A DNA stretch of 64,000 nucleotides. Source: an uncultured Pseudomonadales bacterium (GTDB lineage: Bacteria > Pseudomonadota > Gammaproteobacteria > Pseudomonadales > Pseudohongiellaceae). This document shows, piece by piece, positions 37,624-46,992 of the stretch (positions within the stretch are counted from its first letter, which is position 1; the number at the start of each line of letters is the position of its first letter). The DNA is taken from positions 17,574 to 81,573 of the forward strand of contig CALTDI010000019.1 in the NCBI GenBank assembly GCA_943842505.1. The letters are read 5' to 3'. The notes under the pieces are model-generated. The model was not told the origin of the DNA, ran no database searches, and saw only the letters and a list, made by a program, of their open reading frames with translations. A program made the translations under genes and the position numbers.

Positions 37624-37679
37624 GCCGGCAAGAGGCGAGGGTTGATCGTGGGTGAAGTCTTTAGCGTCTGGGTCTGTGC

Positions 37680-37976
37680 CTAGAATACCCGCTTAAAGGG
37701 CTTTACGGTAACGCGCTCATAGACACCGGCTTCCACGTAAGGGTCCGCATCGGCCCAGGCCTGTGCCTGTTCCAGGCTGTCAAATTCCGCGACGACAAGG
37801 CTGCCAATAAACCCAGCCTCTCCAGGGTCCGTTGAGTCTATTGCGGGGTGAGGGCCGGCTAATAATAGACGGTCCTGATCTGCGAGATTCTCGAGTCGCG
37901 CTAAGTGCGCGGGTCGTGATGCTTTGCGTTTAGCCAAGCTGTTAGCTATATCTTCGCTTATGATCGCATAGTGCAT
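37680..37976 (-). CDS. yciI: YciI-family protein
   Basis: 98 residues, ferredoxin-like fold family. [31 protein letters not shown], and [22 protein letters not shown] are typical. The conserved His/Asp pair ([18 protein letters not shown]) may be catalytic, but the function is unknown. It lies 9 bp downstream of ispZ, as in many gammaproteobacteria. Confidence 0.93.
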   Translation of the reverse strand: MHYAIISEDIANSLAKRKASRPAHLARLENLADQDRLLLAGPHPAIDSTDPGEAGFIGSLVVAEFDSLEQAQAWADADPYVEAGVYERVTVKPFKRVF

Positions 37977-37985
37977 CTTTTCCCC

Positions 37986-38597
37986 CTAGGTGGATTCTTC
38001 TTTAGTTTTTTCTTTCTCGACTTCGTCTTCTACCTCGATGTATTTCGCCAGTATCGGCATCTGCGCAAATACAAACCCAAAAGTAAGAATCAGGTTTCCG
38101 AAAACCTTGAATTTTATCCAGAGGTCTTCGCTGAGAGTAAACGCCACGATTAAGTTGATAGCTCCCAGAACAATAAAATAAAAGATCCACATCGTGTTTA
38201 GCTTGTACCAGACTTCTTTCGGTGCGCTTATCGCATGTCCCATCATATGTTCTATGGCGGGCTTGTCCCCGAAGAAGCGTGAAGCGAGGAATACAGTAGC
38301 AAATATCCAATTCACTATTGGAGCCTTCCATTTTAAAAAGTCAGTGTTTCTGAAGATGATGGTCGGTATGCAAAAAAGCACTACCGCGACCAGTGTGATC
38401 CACTGAAACTTGTCTAATCTTTTCTGGTAGACGAATAGAGAGCCATATACCAATATGGAAGCGACGAGCAGGAATTCGGCGGCAGAGAACACCCCGCCGA
38501 TGCTGTGATCAAAGCCGGCAATATTGATCGCGCGCTCGTCCATTGCCCACACGCTAAAGAACACTAGTAGTGGGATGTAGTCTATAAATTGCTTCAT
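37986..38597 (-). CDS. ispZ: inner membrane-spanning protein YciB (septation protein A)
   Basis: 203 residues, five membrane segments. The family signature MKQFIDYIPLLVFFSVW opens it; IVNWIFATVFLASRFFG, KPAIEHMMG and LNTMWIFYFIVLGAINLIVAF follow. It is linked to envelope integrity and septation in E. coli. The C-terminus is charged (EVEKEKTKEES). Confidence 0.94.
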   Translation of the reverse strand: MKQFIDYIPLLVFFSVWAMDERAINIAGFDHSIGGVFSAAEFLLVASILVYGSLFVYQKRLDKFQWITLVAVVLFCIPTIIFRNTDFLKWKAPIVNWIFATVFLASRFFGDKPAIEHMMGHAISAPKEVWYKLNTMWIFYFIVLGAINLIVAFTLSEDLWIKFKVFGNLILTFGFVFAQMPILAKYIEVEDEVEKEKTKEEST

Positions 38598-38741
38598 TCG
38601 GGAATGTCTCGAAAATGCTGAACGCGGTCATGGTAATCGATTTGCAGAAAGGTGTCTGCTTTTGTAAGTCAATGTAATAGAATCACGTGTTTTTGATCGT
38701 CTGGGCTGGCTCGTCGAGAGAGTCGCTGGGTATGTGAATAC

Positions 38742-39362
38742 ATGACCGAATTCTTGCAGGTACATCCTTCCAATCCGGAAGATAGGATCATCAAGCAGGT
38801 GGTGAAGGCGCTGCTTGCCGGCGGTGTTATCGTCTATCCTACAGATTCAACCTATGCGCTAGGCTGTCATATAGGTGATAAAAATGCGCTCGATCGTATC
38901 CGCCGTATTCGTCAACTGGGGAGCAAGCACAATTTCACCCTGGTGTGTAAGGATCTATCGTCTATTTCTAGCTATGCTCAGGTACACAATAGCGCCTACC
39001 GCATACTAAAGGCTTATACGCCCGGGCCTTATACTTTTATTCTAAAGGCAACGCCGGAAGTTCCGCGCAGGCTGCAACACCCCAAACGGAAAACTATAGG
39101 CCTGCGGGTGCCGGATAACGCAGTGGCGCAGGCTATCCTGGAGAAGCTGGGCGAGCCAATTATGAGCACCAGTCTCATTCTCCCGGACGAGGAGGAGATG
39201 TTGCTGGACCCGTATGAGATGCGATCGAAAATAGGCAAGCTTGTGGATCTGATCGTAGATGGCGGGCCGTGCGGAATCGAGCCGACCACAATGATCGACT
39301 TAGTCGATGGTGTGCCCGAGGTCGTTCGCGAAGGTAAGGGCGATTCAGAACCTTTTCTGTAG
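38742..39362 (+). CDS. yciO: YciO/Sua5 family protein (L-threonylcarbamoyladenylate synthase type)
   Basis: 206 residues. VIVYPTDSTYALGCHIGDKNA and the KHNFTLVCKDLSSISSYA stretch are Sua5/YciO features; GLRVPDNAVAQAILEKLGEPIMSTS is the substrate pocket. TsaC/Sua5 makes the t6A precursor, while YciO itself has weaker or different activity. The usual neighbour rnm (PHP phosphoesterase) is not present between ispZ and this gene, where only 144 bp remain. Confidence 0.9.
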   Translation: MTEFLQVHPSNPEDRIIKQVVKALLAGGVIVYPTDSTYALGCHIGDKNALDRIRRIRQLGSKHNFTLVCKDLSSISSYAQVHNSAYRILKAYTPGPYTFILKATPEVPRRLQHPKRKTIGLRVPDNAVAQAILEKLGEPIMSTSLILPDEEEMLLDPYEMRSKIGKLVDLIVDGGPCGIEPTTMIDLVDGVPEVVREGKGDSEPFL

Positions 39363-39378
39363 CCGTCGTTTTGCAGGT

Positions 39379-39384
39379 TATAAT
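39379..39384 (+). promoter_or_regulatory. candidate -10 element for trpS
   Basis: TATAAT, 43 bp upstream of the trpS start and after the yciO stop. No convincing -35 at the correct spacing. Confidence 0.4.
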
Positions 39385-39427
39385 CCCAAGTAAATAGAAG
39401 AATATTAGATAAGTTAAGGAGAGCAAG

Positions 39428-40642
39428 TTGTCCAAGGTGGATTCACAACAGCGAGTACTATCAGGCATGCGGCCTACGGGGCGCCTGCATCTCGGGCATA
39501 TGCACGGGGTACTCAATAACTGGGTAAAGCTACAGCACGAGTATGAGTGTTTCTTCTTCGTTGCCGACTGGCATGCGCTGACCACCCATTATGATGACTC
39601 GGTTAACCTGGAACAGCATGTCATCGACATGGTTATTGACTGGCTGGCGGTGGGTGTCAACCCTGGGTCTGCCGCGCTCTTCGTTCAGTCTCGTGTGCCG
39701 GAGCACGCTGAATTGCACCTGCTGCTGTCAATGATCACGCCGTTAGGCTGGTTGGAGCGCGTTCCCAGCTACAAGGATCAGCAGGACAAGCTGCAGGAGA
39801 AGGATCTGGCCACCTATGGCTTCCTCGGTTATCCGTTGCTACAGGCTGCCGATATTTTGATCTACCGGGCGGGTTATGTGCCGGTGGGAGCCGATCAGGT
39901 TGCTCATGTTGAGCTCACGCGAGAAACCGCCAGAAGATTTAATCATATCTATGGTCGCGAGCCGGGCTTCGAAGAGAACGCGCAGGCCGCAATCAAGAAG
40001 ATGGGCAAGAAGGCGGCAAAGCAATACAGCAGTCTGCGTACGGCCTATCAAGAACAGGGTGATCACGAGGCTTTAGAGAAGGCCAGAGCCTTATTGAAGG
40101 AACAGCAAAACATATCGATTGGCGATTCGGAGCGCTTATTCGGCTATCTGGAAGGTGGCGGCAAGATGATTCTGGCCGAGCCACAGGCCTTATTGACCCG
40201 ATCGGCAAAAATGCCAGGGTTGGACGGGCAGAAGATGTCGAAGTCTTATGACAATACGATCGCGCTACGGGAGCCTCTGGAGCAGATTGAGAAGAAGATT
40301 TCGACTATGCCGACGGACCCGGCTAGGATACGGCTTACAGACCCGGGCGACCCGGAGAAATGTCCGGTTTGGCAATTACATCAGACCTATTCGAGTCAGG
40401 ATACCAAGGACTGGGTTGTGGAGGGTTGCACCACCGCGGGAATCGGCTGTCTCGAATGCAAGAAGCCTGTCAGCGATGCCATTATTGCGGAGCTGGAACC
40501 GATACAGAAAGAGGCGGAACAATACGAGAGAGACCCGGATATCGTCAGGTCTATCATTGCCGAGGGCTGTGAGACGGCGAGAGAAGCGGCCAAGGAAACC
40601 CTGCAGGATGTGCGTGAGGCAATGGGCCTGGGCAAATGGTAA
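39428..40642 (+). CDS. trpS: tryptophanyl-tRNA synthetase, long form
   Basis: 404 residues, starting at TTG 39428 after TAAGGAGAGCAAG, a strong ribosome-binding site that decides the start. HIGH-like motif TGRLHLGHMHGVLNNW near the N-terminus; KMSKS loop LDGQKMSKSYDNTI near 270. It is longer than E. coli TrpS (about 334) through an internal insert near 180-235 and resembles the long Pseudomonas-type enzyme. It is in the series yciO-trpS-scpA-scpB-rluB. Confidence 0.95.
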   Translation: MSKVDSQQRVLSGMRPTGRLHLGHMHGVLNNWVKLQHEYECFFFVADWHALTTHYDDSVNLEQHVIDMVIDWLAVGVNPGSAALFVQSRVPEHAELHLLLSMITPLGWLERVPSYKDQQDKLQEKDLATYGFLGYPLLQAADILIYRAGYVPVGADQVAHVELTRETARRFNHIYGREPGFEENAQAAIKKMGKKAAKQYSSLRTAYQEQGDHEALEKARALLKEQQNISIGDSERLFGYLEGGGKMILAEPQALLTRSAKMPGLDGQKMSKSYDNTIALREPLEQIEKKISTMPTDPARIRLTDPGDPEKCPVWQLHQTYSSQDTKDWVVEGCTTAGIGCLECKKPVSDAIIAELEPIQKEAEQYERDPDIVRSIIAEGCETAREAAKETLQDVREAMGLGKW

Positions 40643-40736
40643 TTGAATTAGAAACTAGCTGCCTCAGTAGTGAGCAATTCCTACCTACTTGAGGTAAAAT
40701 TCAACTCATTACAAGAACTCAAAGTAGACCAGCAGA

Positions 40737-41606
40737 TTGACCATTATCGGCAGCGAAGCAGACCCGGAAAACACTGAGCTACAGGGGGTTCCCTTAATCC
40801 CCGAGGGGCATGGCCCTAACGCTCCGCTGCAGCAGGAATTGCCTTTCGCCATCGTTGCCGGCGAGGCGATGACTGAAGTACCCAAAGACCTTTATATCCC
40901 ACCCGATGCGCTCGAAATATTTCTGGAGGCCTTCGAAGGTCCTCTCGATCTCCTGCTATACCTCATTCGGCGCCAGAACATCGATATACTCGAGATCAAT
41001 GTCGCCGACATCACCGATCAATATATGAACTATGTCGATCTGATGGAGTCCTGGCAGTTTGAGTTGGCTGCTGAATACCTTGTCATGGCGGCGATGCTCG
41101 CCGAAATTAAGTCGAGGATTCTATTGCCTAGGCAGGTAGAGGAAGAAGCAGAGGAAGACGATCCGCGCATGCAGCTTATTCGTCGTCTGCAAGAATATGA
41201 GCGTTTCAAGCAAGCGGCTCAAGATGTTGATGAGTTGCCGCGTATGGATAGAGATATTCATCGCGCAGCAGCGGCCTTGCCTGAGATTGAGCGGGTCACG
41301 GCGGAGCCGACCATAGATCTTAAGGAAGTCTTGATCGCGTTGTCTAGCGTATTGAAGCGAGCGGATAATTTCGGGCACCATCATGTTCAGCTAGAGACGC
41401 TTTCGACGCGTGAGAAGATGTCGGAGATCTTGGTGCGTATATCGAATCAGAAGTTCGTACCCTTGGTCTCGTTGTTAATTCGCGAGGAGGGCAGGTTGGG
41501 AGTGGTTGTGACCTTTCTGGCCATAATGGAGCTAATGAAAGATTCGTTGATCGAGATAGTTCAGTCGGAAGCGTTCGGGCCTATTCATTTGAAATCTAGA
41601 AGCTAA
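40737..41606 (+). CDS. scpA: segregation and condensation protein A
   Basis: 289 residues, TTG start at 40737. The kleisin N-terminal domain is seen (FLEAFEGPLDLLLYLIRRQNIDILEINVADITDQY), then LVMAAMLAEIKSRILLP, and a C-terminal winged helix (VPLVSLLIREEGRLGVVVTFLAIMELMK). With ScpB and SMC it forms the condensin that organises the chromosome. An N-terminal extension of about 55 residues is not typical. scpB follows after 24 bp. Confidence 0.93.
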   Translation: MTIIGSEADPENTELQGVPLIPEGHGPNAPLQQELPFAIVAGEAMTEVPKDLYIPPDALEIFLEAFEGPLDLLLYLIRRQNIDILEINVADITDQYMNYVDLMESWQFELAAEYLVMAAMLAEIKSRILLPRQVEEEAEEDDPRMQLIRRLQEYERFKQAAQDVDELPRMDRDIHRAAAALPEIERVTAEPTIDLKEVLIALSSVLKRADNFGHHHVQLETLSTREKMSEILVRISNQKFVPLVSLLIREEGRLGVVVTFLAIMELMKDSLIEIVQSEAFGPIHLKSRS

Positions 41607-41630
41607 AAGAAGTGCAGGTAATAGCGCAGC

Positions 41631-42653
41631 ATGAGTGATGTTGATAACAAAGTAAAAATGATCGTAGAAGGGTTGCTGCTTGCGGCCGGCCGACCATTGA
41701 CGCTGGACAATATAATCCAGGTGTTCAGTAAGGAAGAGCAGCCAGATCGCAAGGAACTAATTGCGGTTATGGATAGCATCGCCGAAGAGTGCGATGGCCG
41801 CGGCTTCGAGCTAAAGGAAGTGGCTTCCGGATACAGATTTCAGGTAAAGCAGGAGCTTAGTGAGTGGGTTGCAAAACTCTGGGAGGAGCGACCTCCACGT
41901 TACACCAGGGCCTTGCTAGAGACATTGGCTCTGGTTGCCTATCGCCAACCTATTACCCGCGGGGATATCGAAGAGATTCGTGGTGTTGGCGTCAGTTCGA
42001 ATATTATCCGTACGCTGCTAGATCGAGAGTGGATCCGGGTCGTTGGACATAGGGATGTTCCTGGCCGACCTGCGATGTTTGCGACAACAAAGCAGTTTCT
42101 GGACTATTTCAATCTCAAGAGTCTGCAAGATTTGCCGCCACTCTCTGAGATTAAAGACTTGGCGGAAGATGCGCCTGAATTCGATCTCGAAGACGATCTG
42201 GCTGGCCAGAGAATCCTTGAACTTCCCGAAGAGGTTGTCGATGAGAACAGTATTGAATTAAGTGAATCCGATAAGGCTGAGCTGATCGCCGAAGAGGAGG
42301 CTGTAGCCTTGGCGGCGAAGCCCCTGGATGAGATTCTCGAGTTGCCACCGGAGTTGCAATACCCCGTCATCGAAGAAGAGGGCGAGGAAGACCTTGAGCC
42401 CGATGCCGAGGAAACAGAATTTGCAGAAGAATTTGGACTCAAGGAATTGGACGAGGCTCTAGATTCGATAGAGGCAGTCGAGATCACATTTACCGAATCC
42501 GAATCCGAATCCGAATCCGAATCCGAATCCGAATCCGAATCTGATGCAGGTTCGCAGACTGACTCGGCAATAGATGAAGAAGACACCGCGCAGGCTGAAT
42601 CCGCTGAAATTGACTTTAGTGTGGGCGAAGATGACTCTGAGATACAACATTGA
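41631..42653 (+). CDS. scpB: segregation and condensation protein B, with long acidic repeat-bearing tail
   Basis: 340 residues; the family is usually about 180-250. The winged-helix core occupies roughly 1-175: VEGLLLAAGRPLTLDNIIQVF, ALLETLALVAYRQPITRGDIEEIRGVGVSSNIIRTLLDREWI and VPGRPAMFATTKQFLDYFNLKSL. The remaining 165 residues are strongly acidic and include (SE)n coded by a perfect hexanucleotide array. ScpB dimers bind ScpA; the tail function is unknown. Confidence 0.93.
   Translation: MSDVDNKVKMIVEGLLLAAGRPLTLDNIIQVFSKEEQPDRKELIAVMDSIAEECDGRGFELKEVASGYRFQVKQELSEWVAKLWEERPPRYTRALLETLALVAYRQPITRGDIEEIRGVGVSSNIIRTLLDREWIRVVGHRDVPGRPAMFATTKQFLDYFNLKSLQDLPPLSEIKDLAEDAPEFDLEDDLAGQRILELPEEVVDENSIELSESDKAELIAEEEAVALAAKPLDEILELPPELQYPVIEEEGEEDLEPDAEETEFAEEFGLKELDEALDSIEAVEITFTESESESESESESESESDAGSQTDSAIDEEDTAQAESAEIDFSVGEDDSEIQH
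42493..42540 (+). repeat. hexanucleotide tandem repeat, 8 x CCGAAT, inside scpB
   Basis: 48 bases of perfect CCGAAT repeats encode alternating Ser-Glu. Since the unit is a multiple of three, slippage would change tail length without breaking the frame. Confidence 0.95.
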
Positions 42654-42711
42654 GTAATATTTTCGCAAGCTTGAAAATACCGCTATATCCACAATACAAA
42701 CTGACTACAAC

Positions 42712-43479
42712 ATGACTGAGAAGCTACAGAAAGTGCTGGCTCGTGCCGGGTTCGGCTCGCGCCGCGAAATCGAAACCTGGATCGCGAAGGGGCGAATTAA
42801 GGTCAATGGCAAGGTTGCCGTTATCGGTGATCGCGTGGGTGATGACGACAAGGTCGTCGTTGATGGCAAGAAGCTAGCGCCGCAGAAAAGCATTCGTGAA
42901 GAGCGTAGGGTTATTCTTTACAACAAGCCCGAGGATGAGGTGTCTACTCGTGACGATCCCGAGGGTCGCCGTACCGTGTTCGATAGTCTTCCACCATTGA
43001 AGCACGGTCGTTGGGTTTCGGTGGGGCGTCTCGATCTTAACACCAGTGGTCTGATGCTCTTCACTACCGATGGAGAGCTTGCGAATAAGTTAATGCATCC
43101 GAGTTCCCAGATCGAACGTGAATATGCGGTGCGGGTGTTGGGAGATGTGACTCCCGAGATGGTGGAGCAGATGCACAAGGGCGTAATTATCGAAGATAAT
43201 CTGTGCCGCTTCACCGACATACAACACTATGGCGGCGAGGGTGTAAATCAGTGGTATCACGTGGTGTTGATGGAAGGTCGAAATCGCGAAGTTCGCAAAC
43301 TCTGGGAATCACAGGGTGTGAAAGTCAGTCGCTTAAAAAGGGTACGCTTCGGCCCGCTGTTTATTCCAAGCTCGGTGAGCAGGGGAAGATACAACGAGCT
43401 GGGCAAAACCGAGATCGAGAAGCTCTTGAAACTGGTTAACAAGGAAGACGAACGAAAAGGGCGCAACAAGCCAGACTAG
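42712..43479 (+). CDS. rluB: 23S rRNA pseudouridine(2605) synthase
   Basis: 255 residues. An S4-like RNA-binding domain (KLQKVLARAGFGSRREIETWI) is followed by the catalytic motif SVGRLDLNTSGLMLFT with the active Asp and by EGRNREVRKLWESQGVKVSRLKRV. RluB modifies 23S rRNA U2605. The stop overlaps that of yciK convergently by four bases (CTAG). Confidence 0.93.
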   Translation: MTEKLQKVLARAGFGSRREIETWIAKGRIKVNGKVAVIGDRVGDDDKVVVDGKKLAPQKSIREERRVILYNKPEDEVSTRDDPEGRRTVFDSLPPLKHGRWVSVGRLDLNTSGLMLFTTDGELANKLMHPSSQIEREYAVRVLGDVTPEMVEQMHKGVIIEDNLCRFTDIQHYGGEGVNQWYHVVLMEGRNREVRKLWESQGVKVSRLKRVRFGPLFIPSSVSRGRYNELGKTEIEKLLKLVNKEDERKGRNKPD

Positions 43480-44234
43480 AGCGCCTCGAAGTCTCTCACA
43501 TTCAGCGCCTGCCCATGGATACTTTGGGCTTCCTTACTCATCAGATACAAATAGACAGGCATCAGCGATTCAGCGGTTGGCAGTGCCTCTGGATTCTCGG
43601 CAGGAAAGGCATCGCGGCGCATATTGGTGCGAGTCCCGCCCGGGTTGAGGCTGTTGACTCGTATCGATGTGGTATTTTCTACTTCATCCGCCAGAGTCTG
43701 CATTAATCCCTCTAAGGCAAATTTCGAAACCGCATAGGCTCCCCAGAACGCGCGACTGACGCGACCCACACTCGATGAAATGAATAGCACTCGTGCATCT
43801 GCAGACTTTGTCAGTGCAGGCAGAAGAGCCTGGGTAAGCTGGAACACTGCGTTGACATTAACCTGCATCACATCGGCCCATTCCTGCGCAGGATAAAACT
43901 CAATCGTTGTGCGAGCGCCGAGTAAGGCCGCGTTGTGGATAAGCCCGTCGAGACATTCGAATTGCTCGTTCAAGGAGTCGGCGAGAAGCTTGAAGTCTTC
44001 CAGGGATGCCGTTTTAAAGTCGATAGGGTGAATAATCACCTTGCCGGGGTGTGATTGTTCAATCTCATCGTAAACCTGTTCTAGTTTTTCCTGATCCCTG
44101 CCTAACAAGATAACGGTGGCGCCGTAGTCGGCATAGGTCTTTGCACAGGTTTTGCCGATGCCATCACTGGCTCCGGTGATAAGAAACGTTTTGCTCTCTA
44201 GGAAATTTTTTTTAGCGTCGTAGGAAAATGTCAT
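43476..44234 (-). CDS. yciK: YciK-type short-chain dehydrogenase/reductase
   Basis: 252 residues, Rossmann fold. TGASDGIGKTCAKTYADYG is the nucleotide loop, NAALLG the NAG-like motif, and SSVGRVSRAFWGAYAVSKFAL gives the Ser-Tyr-Lys catalytic set. The substrate is unknown. It is 3 bp downstream of mupP on the same strand, the usual partner order. Confidence 0.92.
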   Translation of the reverse strand: MTFSYDAKKNFLESKTFLITGASDGIGKTCAKTYADYGATVILLGRDQEKLEQVYDEIEQSHPGKVIIHPIDFKTASLEDFKLLADSLNEQFECLDGLIHNAALLGARTTIEFYPAQEWADVMQVNVNAVFQLTQALLPALTKSADARVLFISSSVGRVSRAFWGAYAVSKFALEGLMQTLADEVENTTSIRVNSLNPGGTRTNMRRDAFPAENPEALPTAESLMPVYLYLMSKEAQSIHGQALNVRDFEAL

Positions 44235-44237
44235 ATT

Positions 44238-44927
44238 TTAGGCAAATTTAAGTAAGTTCAGGAGTGATGTGGTTTGTTCTGGGGATCGCAGAATAAAGTC
44301 TGCATACCATTCTTCAACCTTCGCGTCGGCCGCCAGATAACCGTATGCAGCGGCAATGGCAATTACGTCGGCGTTCTTGGCAGCCTGAATATCTCTAATG
44401 TGATCTCCGAGATAGACGGTTCTTTCCGGGCTGCGGCCAAGTTTTTCAAGGGCTAGAAATATGGGCTCCGGATGAGGCTTGGTATCGGTTACATGGTCCG
44501 GGCAGACTAATACACTGCAACGCGTATCGAGTTGCAACTGCTCCAGCAGTCGCACGCTGTATTTCTCCGGTTTGTTTGTAACGATTCCCCAGGGAATATT
44601 CTGAGCTTCCAGTTGCAGGAGTAAGCAGTCAAGGCCGGGGTAGAGTGTGGCTATAGTAGAGTTGAGCTGCTCGTAGTAGAGCTCAAGAAGCCTTTGCAAT
44701 AACGCCGCAAAATCTTCATGGCCCTCATCGATTGCAAAGGCATTCGTTACCAAGGCTCTTGCGCCGTTGGAAACGTTAAGATGAATCACTTCGTGTGATA
44801 GAGCCTCTCGATTATTTTCTGCGAGAAGCTTGTTAACGACCAGAGTGAAATCCGGTGCGGTATCTATCAGGGTGCCATCCAGATCGAATAGGACGCAGTC
44901 TATAGAGGTTTCTAATTTTTCTGTCAT
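44238..44927 (-). CDS. mupP: HAD-family phosphatase, MupP/Gph type
   Basis: About 229 residues from the ATG at 44925-44927, which shares one base with the ubiG stop (TAATG). HAD motif I VLFDLDGTLIDTAPDF, motif II VTNKP, motif III/IV VYLGDHIRDIQAAKNA. In sequence the protein is like phosphoglycolate phosphatase. The order ubiG-this-yciK is that of Pseudomonas mupP, an N-acetylmuramate 6-phosphate phosphatase of peptidoglycan recycling, so mupP is preferred by context; gph is the alternative. Confidence 0.85.
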   Translation of the reverse strand: MTEKLETSIDCVLFDLDGTLIDTAPDFTLVVNKLLAENNREALSHEVIHLNVSNGARALVTNAFAIDEGHEDFAALLQRLLELYYEQLNSTIATLYPGLDCLLLQLEAQNIPWGIVTNKPEKYSVRLLEQLQLDTRCSVLVCPDHVTDTKPHPEPIFLALEKLGRSPERTVYLGDHIRDIQAAKNADVIAIAAAYGYLAADAKVEEWYADFILRSPEQTTSLLNLLKFA

Positions 44928-45631
44928 TACTCTGTCTCGGGACGGGTATAACAAGCGATATAGTTTACGTCGACATTCGCCTCTAGGCTGTATTTTCGTG
45001 TGAGCGGGTTGTAAGTCATACCGATCTGATCTTGAAGATCCAGTTTGCTTTCTCTGCTCCAGGCAGCCAATTCCGAAGGCTTGATAAACCTGGCGTAATC
45101 ATGGGTGCCTCGGGGTAATAGATTCAACACATACTCTGCACCCACTATGGCGAATAGGTAAGACTTCGGGTTTCGGTTGATAGTTGAGAAAAAGACGGTG
45201 CCGCCGGGCTTGGCCAGATCGTGGCAGGCCTGGATGACTAAGGACGGGTCGGGCACATGCTCCAGCATTTCCAGGCAGGTGACGATGTCGAATTGCTGGC
45301 TATGACTTTGCGCGAACTGTTCGGCAGAAGATTTCTGGTAGTCGATTCCAAGCTTGCTCTCCAATTGGTGCAATCTTGCTACACAAAGAGAGGCGTCCGC
45401 CATGTCGATTGCCGTTACGGTGGCGCCGTGGTGTGCCATCGCCTCGGCTAAGATGCCGCCACCACAGCCTATATCCAAAACTTTCTTGCCAGCCGGATTT
45501 ACCGTGCGGCTGATATAGCTCATGCGCAGAGGGTTGATCTCATGTAACGGCTTGAATTCACTGTCCGGGTCCCACCAGCGAGCCGCGAGGGCTTCAAATT
45601 TTCGGATTTCCAGTTCGTCTACATTTTCCAT
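44927..45631 (-). CDS. ubiG: 3-demethylubiquinol 3-O-methyltransferase
   Basis: 234 residues. SAM motif VLDIGCGGGILAEAMAHHGA, EMLEHVPDPSLVIQAC, then the UbiG-typical FFSTINRNPKSYLFAIVGAEYVLNLLPRGTHDY and DQIGMTYNPLTRKYSL. It makes both O-methylations in ubiquinone synthesis. It is 23 bp downstream of the amidohydrolase gene and coupled to mupP. Confidence 0.95.
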   Translation of the reverse strand: MENVDELEIRKFEALAARWWDPDSEFKPLHEINPLRMSYISRTVNPAGKKVLDIGCGGGILAEAMAHHGATVTAIDMADASLCVARLHQLESKLGIDYQKSSAEQFAQSHSQQFDIVTCLEMLEHVPDPSLVIQACHDLAKPGGTVFFSTINRNPKSYLFAIVGAEYVLNLLPRGTHDYARFIKPSELAAWSRESKLDLQDQIGMTYNPLTRKYSLEANVDVNYIACYTRPETE

Positions 45632-45654
45632 AATAGTAAAAAGCCTTTTGCTTG

Positions 45655-46992
45655 CTATTGCTCAGCGTCTGCCAGTATTGCCTGCCATTTTGCACTATCA
45701 GATTTTATCGCTTCGCTGTCCAGCTTGGTAAAGCTGCCGTCATTAAGCAGTAATTGCCCGGCACACCAAACGTGTGAAACCTGTGATGCCTGGGTTGAAT
45801 AGACCAGATGTGAAACCGGGTTGTACAGTGGGGTGCTGTTCAGAGCGTCGAGGTTGATGGCGGTAATATCTGCATATTTGCCAGCCTCTAAGCTGCCGAT
45901 CACATTCTCCAGTCCCAATGCCTTGGCTCCGTTAATTGTGGCCATCTCCAGCGCCTGGTGAGCGGGGAGTGCGCTGGCATCTTCGGCCACGGCCTTCGCG
46001 AGCAGCGCCGCAGTTCTCATCTCCGAAAACATATCCAGATCGTTGTTGCTGGCACAGCCATCTGTACCCAGAGCGATATTAATCCCTGCCTTGTTCAATT
46101 TGGACACTTCACAGAAGCCGCTCGCCAGCTTTAAGTTAGACTCTGGGCAGTGAACGATATGGCATCCGGCCTCAGCCAGAGAGTCTATATCCTCATCGGA
46201 AAGTGACGTAGCGTGGACGCAGACGAGTCTTGGGCTTAATAGGCCGAGTTGGCGCAGTCGCTCTATTGGCCTGCGGCCGTCAGCGGCTAGCGCGTCAGAG
46301 ACCTCTTTGGCGGTTTCGTGGACATGCATGTGGATAGGCAGGTCCATCTCCTCGGCAAGTATCGATAGCTTCTGCAGAGGCGCGTCTGACACGGTGTAGG
46401 GCGCGTGGGGTCCAAATGCGGTATGAATAAGTTCGCTATGGCGATAGTCGTCATGAAGCTTCGTTGCCTTGGAAATGTATTCGTCAGCATCCTGTGCCCA
46501 GACAGTAGGGAAGTCTAAGACCGGGCTGGCTAGCTGCACTCGAATATTTGCGTTAAGCGCGGCCTTAGCTACCTGGTCGGGGTAGAAGTACATATCGGCG
46601 AAGCAGGTGGTGCCGGAGCGAACCATCTCTGCTATTGCTAAATTGGCGCCCGCAAGAACAAAGCCCTCGGAAACATGCTGTGCCTCTAGCGGCCATATTG
46701 ACTGTTCTAGCCATTGTTCCAGAGGAACGTCATCGGCAATGCCTCTCATCAGCGCCATGGCGCTGTGGCCATGTGTGTTGATGAGTCCTGGTATTAATAC
46801 ATGCGTAGGTAATTGCAATTCTTCGCTGGCATCGACGATGGCATCGGCCTCGATCTGACTGTAAATGCCGATAATCTTATTGCCAGAAATGGCGAGACAG
46901 TGGTCCTCGAGAACCACTCCTTCGGGTTGTACAGGAATGATCCATTTTGCTGAAATTAATAGATCGGCTTCAATGCGCGTTTTTGCGTTCAA
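45655..46992 (-). CDS. mtaD: TRZ/ATZ-family amidohydrolase (MTA/SAH deaminase type)
   Basis: About 445 residues from TTG 46990-46992, preceded by GAGGCAATT and matching the usual family start (..TRIEADLLISAKWIIPVQP). An ATG at 47097 adds 35 residues without family resemblance. Metal and catalytic features: LINTHGHSAMALMRG, MHVHETAKEV, VCVHATSLSDED, LGTDGCASNNDLDMF. The family deaminates 5'-methylthioadenosine or S-adenosylhomocysteine. In Pseudomonas an mtnA gene lies between this gene and gyrA; it is absent here. Confidence 0.88.
   Translation of the reverse strand: MNAKTRIEADLLISAKWIIPVQPEGVVLEDHCLAISGNKIIGIYSQIEADAIVDASEELQLPTHVLIPGLINTHGHSAMALMRGIADDVPLEQWLEQSIWPLEAQHVSEGFVLAGANLAIAEMVRSGTTCFADMYFYPDQVAKAALNANIRVQLASPVLDFPTVWAQDADEYISKATKLHDDYRHSELIHTAFGPHAPYTVSDAPLQKLSILAEEMDLPIHMHVHETAKEVSDALAADGRRPIERLRQLGLLSPRLVCVHATSLSDEDIDSLAEAGCHIVHCPESNLKLASGFCEVSKLNKAGINIALGTDGCASNNDLDMFSEMRTAALLAKAVAEDASALPAHQALEMATINGAKALGLENVIGSLEAGKYADITAINLDALNSTPLYNPVSHLVYSTQASQVSHVWCAGQLLLNDGSFTKLDSEAIKSDSAKWQAILADAEQ

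Noticed and set aside
42493..42540. Possible CRISPR-like array
   Set aside because: Units are 6 bp with no spacers and lie in a coding frame.
42104..42692. Opposite-strand reading frames with Ser-Asp or Phe-Gly repeats
   Set aside because: They are shadows of the (CCGAAT)n array in scpB.
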